Numbered from the stretch's first letter, positions 1 through 8,956 are shown. The stretch: DNA of 64,000 nt from Pseudoxanthomonas gei (GCF_010119615.1 NZ_QOVG01000010.1:1-64000), one strand, 5' to 3'. The notes: generated from the sequence alone by a model not told the origin. Numbers and translations are program-made.

Positions 1-1686
1 ACCACCGGAGGAGCCACCCCCGCCACCACCCGACGCGCTGCCTGGCGCGCTGGAGGAGGAAGCGATCTGCGAGCTGAGGCTGCTGCCTATGTCCCGGGTG
101 AAGTTGCCCAGGCTGCCCGGGTTGCCGCCCTGGTACCAGGACATGCCGGCCGTGGCGGCAGCCACCGCGGCAGCGCCGGCGGCAGCCGTGAACTTCGCGG
201 TCCAGGCGTCTTCCACGTCCAGCGCCACCGCGTAGGGCAGCAGCATTTGATAGCGCAGCGCATCCAGCACCGGCGGCGCATCCGGGCCGGGCAGGCGCCT
301 GAGTTCGTCACGTTCGGCAACCGACAGGTAGCGCCTGAGGCCCTCGATCTCGTCCAGCAGCCTGCGTCCGGCCGCAGTCGGCGCCTTGATCAGGACCGCG
401 AAGCCGATCAGCGTCGCAAGCATCAGCACGATGATGACCATGATCAGCGGCAGGCCGCCGCCACCGCTGAGCACCACGGCCAGCAGGCCGGCGACGCACG
501 CGATCAGCAAAGCGACGGCGATGCTGTTGCCGTTGCGTGCGAACAGCGCCGGCTTGAAGCGCTTTTCCAGTGCGCCGGAATGCGCCGACTGCGCGCCCGA
601 GAAGATCGCCGCATTGAAGTTCTTCAACTCCAGCCTGCGGTTGCCGTCCCTGAACAACTGCTCCTGCAGGATCCCCTGTTCCGCGGCCGGCGCGGGGCTG
701 GCGGTGTCGGTTTTCTCCAGCGTCCAGTCGTCGCCCAGCAGTGCCTTGTCGCGAAGGATGCGGAGGTTGCCGGAAACCGCCAGCGACAGCAGGTCGGCCG
801 AGAAACAGCGCGTGTCATAGCCCATGCGTTGCATGAAGCGCAGCCCGGCGGGCGAGTAACCTGCGGGCGGCTGGTAACGGGTGATGATCACGCCGGGCCG
901 GGGGTCGCGACCCAGCCGGTGCCAGCGGCGCACGCAGAACACCAGCAGCACGCCCAGACCGGCCAGCGCCAGTAACACGCCGCGGTTGTCCTTCAGCAAC
1001 CAGGCCCAGCGTTGCGCACGCGAGGGTTCGACGACCACGCCCTTGGGGAAGCCGGTCACGATGGTCAGGCCTTCGCCCGGCGCCAGCGGCGCGGTCAGCA
1101 GCCAGCGCGCGCTACCGGGGCCGGTGCTGCGGGCGTCGTAGCCCTGACCTTGTTCGCCCTGCACGCCGGTGTAGCCCTCGACGCTGATCCGGTCGACCGG
1201 CACCGGCGACGGCAGGCGCACTTCCACGCTGCCACTTTCGATGGGGAACTCCCAGCCCGTGCCGATCGCATTCCAGTACAGCTCGTCGTGGTCGGCGAAG
1301 AAGCCGAGCTGGCGCGTGGTGCGATAACGCAGGGTGTAAGTGAATACCGCGGGCACCGGCAGCAAGTCGTCGTTGCCGGTGTTGATGCGCAGGCCGTTGG
1401 ACTTCCTTTCGGTAAACCACGGTTCGCTGCGACCGTCGCGCCGCACCTCCAGCACCTCCAGGCCGACCACCACGCGGTTGCCATGGCGGTCCTTGTAGCG
1501 GGTCGGGAAGTCGCGGTAGATGCCGCGGCGGATGCTGTTGCCTTCGGCGCGCACGGCGATGCGCTCGGTGACCTCCAGGCTGCCATCGGCATGCACGTCT
1601 ATTTCGCTGTCGTAGGACAGGATGCGCTCCTGGGCCGCCAGCGGCGCGGCCAGCAGCAGCGACAGCAGCAAGGCCAGGAATTTCAT
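1..1686 (-). CDS. DUF2207 membrane protein, 3' end cut by window edge
   Basis: The first 562 codons are visible; the gene runs off the left edge with no stop. A signal peptide (MKFLALLLSLL..) precedes a soluble, probably periplasmic DUF2207 domain (about residues 20-225). One membrane segment follows near residues 232-250 and a hydrophobic double segment near 385-430. The visible C-terminus is rich in Ser and Gly (about residues 540-562), as is usual in YciQ-type DUF2207 proteins. The ATG overlaps the TGA of lemA by 4 bp (ATGA), so the two are probably translationally coupled. The biochemical function of the family is unknown; an envelope role is inferred from topology and the LemA partner. 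Confidence 0.85.
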   Translation of the reverse strand, partial: MKFLALLLSLLLAAPLAAQERILSYDSEIDVHADGSLEVTERIAVRAEGNSIRRGIYRDFPTRYKDRHGNRVVVGLEVLEVRRDGRSEPWFTERKSNGLRINTGNDDLLPVPAVFTYTLRYRTTRQLGFFADHDELYWNAIGTGWEFPIESGSVEVRLPSPVPVDRISVEGYTGVQGEQGQGYDARSTGPGSARWLLTAPLAPGEGLTIVTGFPKGVVVEPSRAQRWAWLLKDNRGVLLALAGLGVLLVFCVRRWHRLGRDPRPGVIITRYQPPAGYSPAGLRFMQRMGYDTRCFSADLLSLAVSGNLRILRDKALLGDDWTLEKTDTASPAPAAEQGILQEQLFRDGNRRLELKNFNAAIFSGAQSAHSGALEKRFKPALFARNGNSIAVALLIACVAGLLAVVLSGGGGLPLIMVIIVLMLATLIGFAVLIKAPTAAGRRLLDEIEGLRRYLSVAERDELRRLPGPDAPPVLDALRYQMLLPYAVALDVEDAWTAKFTAAAGAAAVAAATAGMSWYQGGNPGSLGNFTRDIGSSLSSQIASSSSAPGSASGGGGGGSSGG

Positions 1687-2243
1687 CGGGCCAGCTCCAC
1701 TTTCACCGCCTCGCGGCCCTGGTCCTCTGCCTGGAAGAACTCCGCGTTGCCGAACCCTCCGGCGCGGGCCACCCACAGGTCCGGTACCCGCTGCACCGCA
1801 TCGTTCAGATCGCGCACCGCACCGTTGTAGAAACGCCGCGCGTACTGCAGCTGTTCTTCCACCTGTACCAGGTCGCGCTGCAACTGGGCGAAGTTTTCGC
1901 TGGCCTTGAGGTCGGGATAGGCTTCCTGCAAGGCCAGCAGGCGACCGATGCCCTGTGCCAGCGCCGATTCGATCGTGCCCAGCGGCCCCGGCGCCTGCGC
2001 GGAGAGGGCCTGCCCGCGCAGTTCGGTGACCGTGGCAAGCACCGCCTGCTCATGGCCGGCATAGGCGCGCACCGCCGTCACCAGCGAAGGCACCAGGTCA
2101 TGCCGGCGGACCAGCTGCACGTCGACATCGGCCCACGCGGTGCGTACCTGGTTGCGCAGGCGCACCAGGCGGTTGTAGGCCGTCACCCCCCACGCCGGCA
2201 GGGCCAGGGCAAGGGCGGCGGCAACAATCAGGGCGAGGCTCAT
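1683..2243 (-). CDS. lemA: LemA family protein
   Basis: A 186-aa protein with one N-terminal membrane anchor (about residues 1-20) and then an all-helical LemA domain. Recognisable family segments are YNRLVRLRNQV, AWADVDVQL.RR.DLVP, and LQRDLVQVEEQLQYARRFYN near the C-terminus. LemA proteins are membrane-anchored with a large soluble helical bundle, and their molecular role is unclear. The chosen ATG begins the hydrophobic anchor; upstream codons look non-coding. It lies between the S4-domain gene (53 bp upstream) and the DUF2207 gene (4-bp overlap), so these three may form one transcript. A LemA/DUF2207 pairing is common in bacteria. Confidence 0.92.
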   Translation of the reverse strand: MSLALIVAAALALALPAWGVTAYNRLVRLRNQVRTAWADVDVQLVRRHDLVPSLVTAVRAYAGHEQAVLATVTELRGQALSAQAPGPLGTIESALAQGIGRLLALQEAYPDLKASENFAQLQRDLVQVEEQLQYARRFYNGAVRDLNDAVQRVPDLWVARAGGFGNAEFFQAEDQGREAVKVELAR

Positions 2244-2296
2244 GGGCTGTGTCTGCGGGGGTGGGAGGTAAGGGCAATGCGCGGACCTGGCCGCGC

Positions 2297-2536
2297 TCAG
2301 GATTGGCCGGGTGCCACCACGTGGATCTGCACACCCTCCAGCTCCACCACGCTGCCTGCGCGGATCTTGCAGGTCTTGCGAAGTTCGATCACCCCATCCA
2401 CCACGACTACGCCGCTGGCCACCAGCGCCTTGCCGGCACCGCCGCTGTCGCACAGGCCGCTCAGCTTCAGCAGCTGGTTGAGCTCGACGAAGTCGTGTTC
2501 CAGTTCGAACTCCAGGTGCTGGACGGGCAAGGGCAT
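2297..2536 (-). CDS. S4-domain RNA-binding protein (YbcJ type)
   Basis: A 79-aa stand-alone S4 domain. The pattern L..LLKLSGLCDSGGAGKALVASG.V.VDG..E.RK..KI..G..VE matches small YbcJ-like proteins, which bind RNA and have no catalytic domain. The length is normal for the family. It starts at an ATG on the minus strand and is divergent from the DUF4019 gene at 2803, leaving 266 bp between them. That spacer (2537-2802) shows only an imperfect hairpin around 2664-2688 and no gene I can support. The RNA target is unknown. Confidence 0.85.
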   Translation of the reverse strand: MPLPVQHLEFELEHDFVELNQLLKLSGLCDSGGAGKALVASGVVVVDGVIELRKTCKIRAGSVVELEGVQIHVVAPGQS

Positions 2537-2802
2537 GGCGGCAGGCCTGGGGCTTGGATGGGGCAGGCAAGGTTCGGGGGTGCCCGGCGCTTCGTCAATC
2601 GCGGCGTGCGGGAGCTGGCGGCGTCACGTGCAGGTCCCGCCGCTGCTGCTGCACTACCGGGCGTGTCGATCCGCTGCGCTGGATCGGCACTGGCAATGCC
2701 GCCGACCGCCGCATCCACCCTGGATCGCGGGAGCCCGGCCCACGCGCCATACGCTGTCGTAGACTAGCCGCCGTTGCCAGGTCCCTACGCTCCGGAGAAC
2801 CC

Positions 2803-3315
2803 ATGAAGATTTCGCGTTCCGCACTGCTCGCTTCGCTGCTCGTTTTCACCGCCGCCGCTGGCGCCCAGCAGCAGGCCGCGCAACCCGCGCGCCCGGTCGC
2901 CGCCCGTCCGGCGCCGCAGCAGCAGAAGCTCACGCCCGAGCAGCAGGCGCAGGTCACGCGCCAGGATGCCGAGATCACCAAGGCCGCGGCCAAGGTCGTG
3001 CAGCTGGTGGACACCAGCAAGACCGGCGAAGTCTGGGATGGCGCCTCCAAGGTCGCCAAGAACCTGGTGAACAGGCAGACCTTCGTCAGCCAGATCAGCG
3101 CCGACCGCAAGAAGCTGGGCGCGCCGGCCGAACGCAAGCGCGTGGCCGTCACCCGTTCGGCCTACACCGCCGGTGGCCAGGTGCCCGCCGGCAACTACAT
3201 CAACGTGGTGTATGCGACCAAGTTCGCCAATGCGCCGCAGCCGGTGCGTGAACTGGTCTCCTTCCACCTGGACGACGACAAGACCTGGCGCGTTTCGGGC
3301 TACAGCCTGCGCTGA
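2803..3315 (+). CDS. exported DUF4019 domain protein
   Basis: A 170-aa protein with a clear signal peptide (MKISRSALLASLLVF..AGA). A Gln/Ala/Pro-rich stretch follows (about residues 22-50), then a DUF4019 domain from about residue 55 to the end (..QLVDTSKTGEVWDGASK.., ..V.YATKFANAPQPVRELVSFHLDDDKTWRVSGYSLR). The C-terminal V.Y..F......E.V.....D..W.V.GY pattern resembles NTF2-like folds. The ATG is chosen because it opens the signal peptide; GGAGAA lies just upstream. It appears monocistronic. No enzymatic activity can be assigned. Confidence 0.8.
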   Translation: MKISRSALLASLLVFTAAAGAQQQAAQPARPVAARPAPQQQKLTPEQQAQVTRQDAEITKAAAKVVQLVDTSKTGEVWDGASKVAKNLVNRQTFVSQISADRKKLGAPAERKRVAVTRSAYTAGGQVPAGNYINVVYATKFANAPQPVRELVSFHLDDDKTWRVSGYSLR

Positions 3316-3382
3316 ACCAGGTCGGCACGCCCCGGCTTTCATGCGAACCCACCCTGGCGGTGGGTTCGTCTTTTCCGGGTCC

Positions 3383-4066
3383 CTATTCCTGTTCGAAGCG
3401 GGCGATTTCATCGGCGATGCGTTGCGCGTTGCGCAGGCTGCTGCCGGTCATGCCGTCCTGCATCGTCCTGGCCAGCTGCGGGCGCCGGCTGCTGCGCGAC
3501 CAATGGTGGAGCCACCAGCTTCCCGCCAGGCCCGCAGCACCCACGCCCATGCCGATCCAGACCAGGGACGGGGCCCGGGCATACAGGTCCACGCCGCCGA
3601 GCGCGGCCAGCACCATCAGCACCGGCACCCACATGAACCACCAGGGCAGGCCGGCGACGATCCCGCCGAAGATGTAGAGCCGCCTCAACTTGGCAAGCTG
3701 CTTCTGGATGGCCACGACCGGCAACGCATAGTCGATCGTGCGGACCAGGCCGAGGGTGCAACCGGCCATTGCGATGGCGGCAATGCCATACGCATGCACG
3801 AGCACGCCTGCCGCGACCAGGTGCCATGGCAGGCGGCCCGGGCTGGAACCTGCCCGCATCCACAGCGATGCCGCCAACAGCACGAACAGGACCCCGAAGG
3901 CCATCTGTGCAAGCTGGCCCCAAGCCAGCGGCCGCAGGCTGGAGCGAACCCGCCGCGTCCCGTCATCCTTGAGCAGCTGGAAGTTGATTGCGTTCTGTCG
4001 CTCCAGTTTGCGGTCCTGGGCCTGCCAGGCCATCTTGATTTCATCGAGTTCCATGAGGTTTTCCAT
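3383..4066 (-). CDS. membrane protein, possible anti-sigma partner of the adjacent ECF factor
   Basis: A 227-aa protein. It has a charged N-terminal part (MENLMELDEIKMAWQAQDRKL..., about residues 1-45) followed by four or five hydrophobic segments (about 46-65, 75-98, 128-150, 155-175), and ends in a basic/acidic cytoplasmic tail. The gene starts 14 bp after the sigma-factor stop on the same strand, so the two are almost certainly co-transcribed. Membrane proteins in this position are often negative regulators of the sigma factor; that role is inferred from context, as no zinc-binding ZAS motif (HxxxCxxC) is present. Confidence 0.75.
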   Translation of the reverse strand: MENLMELDEIKMAWQAQDRKLERQNAINFQLLKDDGTRRVRSSLRPLAWGQLAQMAFGVLFVLLAASLWMRAGSSPGRLPWHLVAAGVLVHAYGIAAIAMAGCTLGLVRTIDYALPVVAIQKQLAKLRRLYIFGGIVAGLPWWFMWVPVLMVLAALGGVDLYARAPSLVWIGMGVGAAGLAGSWWLHHWSRSSRRPQLARTMQDGMTGSSLRNAQRIADEIARFEQE

Positions 4067-4080
4067 GCGCGCGCGGGCGG

Positions 4081-4581
4081 TCAGATTTCAGAGCGGATGC
4101 GTTGTTTCAGGCGACTGACTTTTGTCGCCACGTTGGTTTCGGTGATGCCCAGGATCTCGGCGATCTCCCGGTAGGTGTGCTCTTCCAGGTACAGCAACAG
4201 CAGGGCGCGGTCGAGCGTGTGCAGCCGTGCCATGAAGCGGTGCAGCGCGCGGACCTGCTGGTCGCGTTCGTGGTCGGCGCCGTTGTCATCGGGGATGTCG
4301 TGCAGCTCGACGTCCAGTGGCACGGCATGTTCGTGGCGACTTGCCGCCCGTCGCACGTGCGAGATCCCGACGTTCAGGGCGATGCGGTACATCCAGGTGG
4401 AAAAGGGACGCGCGTGGTCATAACCGGGAAAGGCTCTCCACAGCTGCACGGCTATCTCCTGGGCCAGTTCGTCGCGGTCGTCGGGGTGGTGCCCATAGGT
4501 GTTGGCCACCTTGAAAATGATCCCGCGGTGGCGTTCGACCCGTTCGGCGAAGCGTTCCTGCCGGCTTGCTTCGGTAGCCAT
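4081..4581 (-). CDS. ECF-type RNA polymerase sigma factor
   Basis: About 166 aa with sigma region 2 (RHRGIIFKVANTYGHHPDDRDELAQE..VQLWRAFPGYD...FSTWMYRIALNVGISHVRR, residues 15-80) and region 4 (..LHTLDRALLLLYLEEHTYREIAEILGI...VATKVSRLKQRI, about 105-163). No region 1.1 or 3 is present, so it belongs to group IV (ECF). Start codons at 4581, 4599 and 4611 are all in frame and none has a convincing Shine-Dalgarno; I use the one closest to region 2. It is co-transcribed with the membrane protein downstream and divergent from the desaturase. The inducing signal is unknown. Confidence 0.9.
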   Translation of the reverse strand: MATEASRQERFAERVERHRGIIFKVANTYGHHPDDRDELAQEIAVQLWRAFPGYDHARPFSTWMYRIALNVGISHVRRAASRHEHAVPLDVELHDIPDDNGADHERDQQVRALHRFMARLHTLDRALLLLYLEEHTYREIAEILGITETNVATKVSRLKQRIRSEI

Positions 4582-4630
4582 GGTGGCGGTGTATCCCATT
4601 TGGGCCTGCATGATTGTGCTTGTGTACCCC

Positions 4631-4659
4631 GTGATTCGCGCCGGGGCGGCAAAAATCAC
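4631..4659. promoter_or_regulatory. inverted repeat between ECF sigma gene and desaturase
   Basis: GTGATT at 4631-4636 is mirrored by AATCAC at 4654-4659, with a 17-nt GC-rich spacer. It lies in the shared upstream region of two divergent genes, where a promoter or operator is expected. The match is only 6 bp per arm, so chance is possible. Confidence 0.3.
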
Positions 4660-4782
4660 ACTGCGCTGCCAGGGCGGCGGTGAAAATGGGGCAGGATGAA
4701 CAAAACGGGCCATACGCCGGCGCATGTCATTGCGTTGACCCTATCCGTCCCTGACAATCCTGTCTCTTCCTGGAGATGCCTC

Positions 4783-5808
4783 TTGAGTTCCGATATCCAG
4801 GCGGCCACGCCGGCCGCCCAGCTGCGCAAGTTGTGTGCACACTTCGCCAAGCCCCGCCTGAGCCGCGCCATCTGGCAGTTGCTCAACACCCTGCCTCCCC
4901 TGCTTGCCATCTGGGCAGTGATGGCCTGGAGCGTGGTCGATGGCTGGGGCTACGGATGGACACTGCTGATGGCCATCCCGGCAGCCGGCTTCTATGTCCG
5001 CCTCTTCATCATCCAGCACGACTGCGGGCACGGCTCCTTCTTCGCCAGCGATCGTGCCAACCACATCGTCGGCGCCAGCCTGGGCCTGATCACGCTGTTC
5101 CCGTTCGGCTACTGGAAGAAGACCCACGCGGTCCACCATGGCACCTCGGGCAACCTGGATCGCCGCGAGATGGGCGACATTGAAACGCTGACCGTAGCCG
5201 AATACGAAGCACGCTCGTGGCTCGGACGGTTTGCCTATCGCTTCTACCGCAGCACGCCGGTGCTGCTGGGCATCGGGCCGCTGTACCAGTTCGTCATCAA
5301 GCACCGTTTCCCGTTCGATCTGCCCTTCAGCTGGAAGAAGGAGTGGGCAAGCGTGATGCTCAACAACCTGATGCTGCTGGTGGTGGGCGGTTCGCTGGGC
5401 TTCCTGATCGGCTGGCACACCGTGCTGATGGTGCACCTGCCCATCGTGCTGCTGGCCGGCGCCATGGGTGTGTGGCTGTTCTACGTGCAGCACACCTACG
5501 AAGGTGCCTACTGGACGCGCAAGGAAGAGTGGGACGCCGGCAAGGCAGCGGTATCGGGCAGCTCGTATTTCGACCTGCCGGCGGTGCTGCACTGGTTCAC
5601 CGGCAACATCGGTTACCACCACATCCATCACCTGGCCAGCCGCATCCCCAACTACCGCCTGCGCGAGGCCTTCGAGTCCAGCGAACTGCTGCAGTCGGCG
5701 ACCCGCCTGACCCTGTGGTCCAGCCTCAAGTCCGCACGCCTGAAGTTGTGGGACGAGCAGTCGCAGCGGATGGTCGGCTTCGGCTACCGTCGGCAGGCTG
5801 GCGCATAA
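4783..5808 (+). CDS. fatty acid desaturase (membrane di-iron)
   Basis: A membrane-bound fatty acid desaturase of 341 aa from a TTG start. The three histidine boxes that bind the di-iron centre are present: HDCGH at residues 79-83, HAVHH at 115-119 and HHIHH at 279-283. Hydrophobic pairs lie near 30-75 and 190-240. The TTG at 4783 has GGAG 7 nt upstream; an in-frame ATG at 4696 would add 29 poorly conserved residues. Such enzymes introduce a double bond into membrane acyl chains using O2 and an electron donor. Its divergent orientation to an ECF sigma gene suggests, but does not prove, control by membrane stress. Regioselectivity cannot be read from sequence. Confidence 0.9.
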   Translation: MSSDIQAATPAAQLRKLCAHFAKPRLSRAIWQLLNTLPPLLAIWAVMAWSVVDGWGYGWTLLMAIPAAGFYVRLFIIQHDCGHGSFFASDRANHIVGASLGLITLFPFGYWKKTHAVHHGTSGNLDRREMGDIETLTVAEYEARSWLGRFAYRFYRSTPVLLGIGPLYQFVIKHRFPFDLPFSWKKEWASVMLNNLMLLVVGGSLGFLIGWHTVLMVHLPIVLLAGAMGVWLFYVQHTYEGAYWTRKEEWDAGKAAVSGSSYFDLPAVLHWFTGNIGYHHIHHLASRIPNYRLREAFESSELLQSATRLTLWSSLKSARLKLWDEQSQRMVGFGYRRQAGA

Positions 5809-5905
5809 GTCTTTTTTAGAGCCGGGCTTGCCCGGCTGCCTGGCCAGCTTTTACGCGCAACGGCAGCCCAGCAACCCCGCGTCTGCAACCGCGGAACGAA
5901 CCTTT

Positions 5906-5940
5906 CAAGGCCCGCCCCGGCGGGCCTTGTGGCTGTTTTA
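5906..5940 (+). terminator. rho-independent terminator after desaturase
   Basis: A perfect 11-bp stem (5906-5916 with 5919-5929, CAAGGCCCGCC/GGCGGGCCTTG) is followed by GTGGCTGTTTTA. It lies 98 bp after the desaturase stop and before the helicase gene. A second short hairpin (GCCGGG/CCCGGC, 5821-5836) lies closer to the stop but has no downstream T-run. Confidence 0.65.
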
Positions 5941-6018
5941 GGGCGACAGCTCTTGTCGCAGGGCGCACAATATCGCCTTGCGTAGGCCCATTTCCGGGGC
6001 GCGCCGGAGTTTCACGTC

Positions 6019-8082
6019 ATGTCCAACGAAGCAGAATCACCCCTCCTTTTCGCAGACCTCGGCCTTTCGGCCCCGGTCATGGCCTCGGTCACCGAGATCG
6101 GCTACGAGTCGCCTTCGCCCATCCAGGCCGCGACCATCCCGACCCTGCTGGAGGGCAAGGACCTGCTCGGCCAGGCCCAGACCGGCACCGGCAAGACCGC
6201 CGCCTTCGCCCTGCCGATCCTGTCGCGCCTCAAGCTCGACCAGAAGAAGCCGCAGGCACTGGTACTGGCGCCGACCCGCGAGCTGGCCATCCAGGTAGCC
6301 GAAGCGTTCCAGCGCTACGCCAACAAGATTCCCGGTTTCGTGGTGCTGCCGATCTACGGCGGCCAGGGCTACGCGCCGCAGCTGTCGGCGCTCAAGCGCG
6401 GCGTGCACGTGGTGGTGGGAACGCCGGGCCGGGTCATCGACCACCTGGATCGCGGCACCCTGGACCTCTCCGAGCTGACCACGCTGGTGCTGGACGAAGC
6501 CGATGAGATGCTGCGCATGGGCTTCATCGACGACGTCGAGGCGGTGCTGAAGAAGACCCCGCCGACCCGCCAGGTGGCACTGTTCTCGGCGACCATGCCG
6601 GTGGCCATCCGCCGCATCGCCCAGACCTACCTGCGCGACCCGCGCGAAGTCACCATCACTGCCAAGACCACCACGGCGACCAACATCCGCCAGCGCTACT
6701 GGTTCGTCAGCGGCATGCACAAGCTGGACGCGCTGACCAGGATCCTGGAAGCCGAACCGTTCGAAGCCATGATCATCTTCGCCCGCACCAAGGCCGCCAC
6801 CGACGAGCTGGCCGGCAAGCTGCAGGCGCGCGGACTGGCCGCCGCGGCGATCAATGGCGACATCCAGCAGCAGCAGCGCGAAAAGACCATCCAGCAGTTG
6901 AAGGACGGCAAGCTGGACGTGCTGGTGGCCACCGACGTGGCCGCGCGCGGCCTGGACGTGGAACGCATCAGCCATGTGCTGAACTACGACATCCCCTATG
7001 ACACCGAAAGCTACGTGCATCGCATCGGCCGCACCGGCCGCGCCGGCCGCAGCGGCGAGGCGATCCTGTTCGTCACTCCGCGCGAGAAGGGCATGCTGCG
7101 CTCGATCGAGCGCGCCACCCGCCAGCCTATCGAGGAAATGAAGCTGCCCAGCGTGGAGGCCGTCAACGACCGCCGCGTGGAGAAATTCCTCAGCCGCATC
7201 ACCGACACCCTGGCTGCCGGCCAGGCCGGCGACTACCGTTCGCTGGTCGAAGGCTACGAGCAGGAACACAACGTGCCGATGGTCGACATCGCCGCCGCGC
7301 TGGCGCACCTGGTACAGGGTTCCACGCCGCTGCTGCTGTCGCCCGATCGCGCGCATGTGCCGCAGGCGTTCGACACCCCGCGCCATCACGAGCGCCCCGA
7401 AGGCAGCGTGCGTCCGGGTCGCAGCGAGCGCCCCGCGCCCGGCGCGCCGTTCGGGCGTGAAGAGCGCCCGCAGCGCCGCGACGCCCCCGCCTCGTTCGAT
7501 CGTGACGCCCGCCCGCCACGTCGCGAGGCGCCTGCGACCTTCGAGCGCTCCGCTCCTTCCGAGCGCGCGCCCAGGGCATTCGAGAAGCCCGCACACGAGG
7601 CCTCGCGCATCGAGCGTCCTTCATTCGACCGGCCTGCCTTTGAAAAGCCCGCTTTCGAGAAACCCGCTTTCGAGCGTCCACATGCTGACAGGGTGCCGCG
7701 TGAGAAGCCCGACGTGGGCATGGAATCGTTCCGCATCGAAGTGGGGCACGCGCATGGCGTGAAGCCGGCCAACATCGTCGGCGCCATCGCCAACGAAGCC
7801 GGCCTGGACAGCAAGTACATCGGCCGCATCGACATCCAGGACGACTACACCGTGCTGGACCTGCCCGAAGGCATGCCCAAGGAACTGCTGATGCACCTGA
7901 AGAAGGTGTGGGTGTCCGGGCAGCAATTGCGCATCCACAAGGTGGGCGAGGGCGACGACGGTGGCGATGCGCCGCGCAAGTTCAAGCCGGCCGGCGCGCG
8001 CACGGGTGGCAAGCCGTCGGGTTTCAAGCCGGGTCCGCCGGGCAAGCTGCACCGCAAGGGTCCGCCGAAGTCGCGTGAGTGA
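6019..8082 (+). CDS. deaD: DEAD-box ATP-dependent RNA helicase (DeaD/CsdA type)
   Basis: A 687-aa helicase. The Q motif is near residues 12-38, Walker A AQTGTGKT at 53-60, PTRELAIQ near 88-95, DEAD at 159-162, SAT near 194 and HRIGRTGRAGR from residue 334. From about 448 to 565 there is a low-complexity Arg/Pro/Glu linker with F-E/D-K/R-P-A units repeated near 535-555. A DbpA-type RNA-binding domain follows (about 568-640, MESFRIEVG...W.SGQQLRI), then a basic Gly/Lys tail. This layout matches DeaD/CsdA, which unwinds structured RNA in ribosome assembly and cold adaptation. Its stop overlaps a possible GTG start of rluF, so helicase and rRNA modification enzyme are probably co-expressed. Confidence 0.93.
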   Translation: MSNEAESPLLFADLGLSAPVMASVTEIGYESPSPIQAATIPTLLEGKDLLGQAQTGTGKTAAFALPILSRLKLDQKKPQALVLAPTRELAIQVAEAFQRYANKIPGFVVLPIYGGQGYAPQLSALKRGVHVVVGTPGRVIDHLDRGTLDLSELTTLVLDEADEMLRMGFIDDVEAVLKKTPPTRQVALFSATMPVAIRRIAQTYLRDPREVTITAKTTTATNIRQRYWFVSGMHKLDALTRILEAEPFEAMIIFARTKAATDELAGKLQARGLAAAAINGDIQQQQREKTIQQLKDGKLDVLVATDVAARGLDVERISHVLNYDIPYDTESYVHRIGRTGRAGRSGEAILFVTPREKGMLRSIERATRQPIEEMKLPSVEAVNDRRVEKFLSRITDTLAAGQAGDYRSLVEGYEQEHNVPMVDIAAALAHLVQGSTPLLLSPDRAHVPQAFDTPRHHERPEGSVRPGRSERPAPGAPFGREERPQRRDAPASFDRDARPPRREAPATFERSAPSERAPRAFEKPAHEASRIERPSFDRPAFEKPAFEKPAFERPHADRVPREKPDVGMESFRIEVGHAHGVKPANIVGAIANEAGLDSKYIGRIDIQDDYTVLDLPEGMPKELLMHLKKVWVSGQQLRIHKVGEGDDGGDAPRKFKPAGARTGGKPSGFKPGPPGKLHRKGPPKSRE

Positions 8083-8087
8083 CCGTC

Positions 8088-8822
8088 ATGACGGATGAGC
8101 GCGCCAGCACCCGCCTCAACAAGCATATCGCCGAAACCGGTTTCTGTTCCCGGCGCGAAGCCGACCGGCTGATCGCCGCGCGCCGCGTCACCGTCAACGG
8201 CATCGCCGCCGGCATGGGCGCCGTGGTGGGCGAGGGCGACGAAGTCAAGGTCGACGGCCACGAACTGCGCGTGCGCCAGAAGAAGGCGGGCGGCCGCAAG
8301 CATGTCTACATCATGTTGAACAAGCCGGTGGGCATCACCTGCACCACCGAGCAGGCCGTCGACGGCAACATCATCGACTTCGTCGACCACCAGGAGCGGA
8401 TCTTCCCGATCGGGCGCCTGGACAAGGAATCGGAAGGCCTGATCCTGCTGACCAGCAACGGCGACATCGTCAACGAGATCCTGCGCGCCGAGAACAAACA
8501 CGAGAAGGAATACCACGTGGCGGTGAACAAGCCGGTCACCGACGAATTCCTGCGCGGCATGGCCCGCGGCGTGCGCATCCGTGACGAGGTGACCTTGCCC
8601 TGCAAGACCGCGCGACTGGCCAAGTTCGGTTTCCGCATCGTGCTGACCCAGGGGCTGAACCGGCAGATCCGCCTCATGTCCGATGCATTCGACTACCGGG
8701 TCAAGCAATTGCGCCGGGTGCGCATCGACAACCTCAAGCTGGGTGCGCTGAAGATCGGGCAATGGCGCAACCTCACCGAGGTCGAATTGCGCGGCCTGCT
8801 GCCGCAACGCACCGACTGGTGA
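8088..8822 (+). CDS. rluF: 23S rRNA pseudouridine synthase RluF-like
   Basis: About 244 aa. An N-terminal S4 domain (RLNKHIAETGFCSRREADRLI.., residues 6-65) is followed by an RsuA/RluF-type catalytic domain with the catalytic Asp in GRLDKESEGL (near residue 110) and the C-terminal GLNRQIRLM motif. The match is best to RluF, which makes pseudouridine at 23S position 2604 in E. coli. The start is either GTG at 8079, overlapping the helicase stop by 4 bp, or ATG at 8088 with a weak TGAG upstream; I use the ATG. It is in an operon with the DEAD-box helicase, consistent with a joint ribosome-biogenesis role. Confidence 0.88.
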   Translation: MTDERASTRLNKHIAETGFCSRREADRLIAARRVTVNGIAAGMGAVVGEGDEVKVDGHELRVRQKKAGGRKHVYIMLNKPVGITCTTEQAVDGNIIDFVDHQERIFPIGRLDKESEGLILLTSNGDIVNEILRAENKHEKEYHVAVNKPVTDEFLRGMARGVRIRDEVTLPCKTARLAKFGFRIVLTQGLNRQIRLMSDAFDYRVKQLRRVRIDNLKLGALKIGQWRNLTEVELRGLLPQRTDW

Positions 8823-8829
8823 GGTGGCG

Positions 8830-8843
8830 CGCCTGCGCAGGCG
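8830..8843. repeat. 14-bp GC-rich palindrome (REP-like)
   Basis: CGCCTGCGCAGGCG is a perfect palindrome 7 bp after the rluF stop. A related hairpin (CGCCTGC..GCAGGCG) occurs at 13645-13659. Both resemble REP-type elements common in Xanthomonadaceae intergenic DNA. Confidence 0.5.
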
Positions 8844-8956
8844 ATTGCATGGACTGAAGCTGGCCAGTGCGGGAATGCGAGACCGCAGGATGTGGTTCAC
8901 TGCGACTGTCGTATATATCCTGCTGGCCATCGTTCACCGGCCCAGGAGCATTACCC

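Noticed and set aside
4741..5631. A 296-codon open frame antisense to the desaturase
   Set aside because: Composition is biased and the desaturase with three histidine boxes is certain on the opposite strand.
5821..5836. Hairpin GCCGGG/CCCGGC as desaturase terminator
   Set aside because: T-run lies before, not after, the stem on the plus strand; the 5906-5929 stem fits better.
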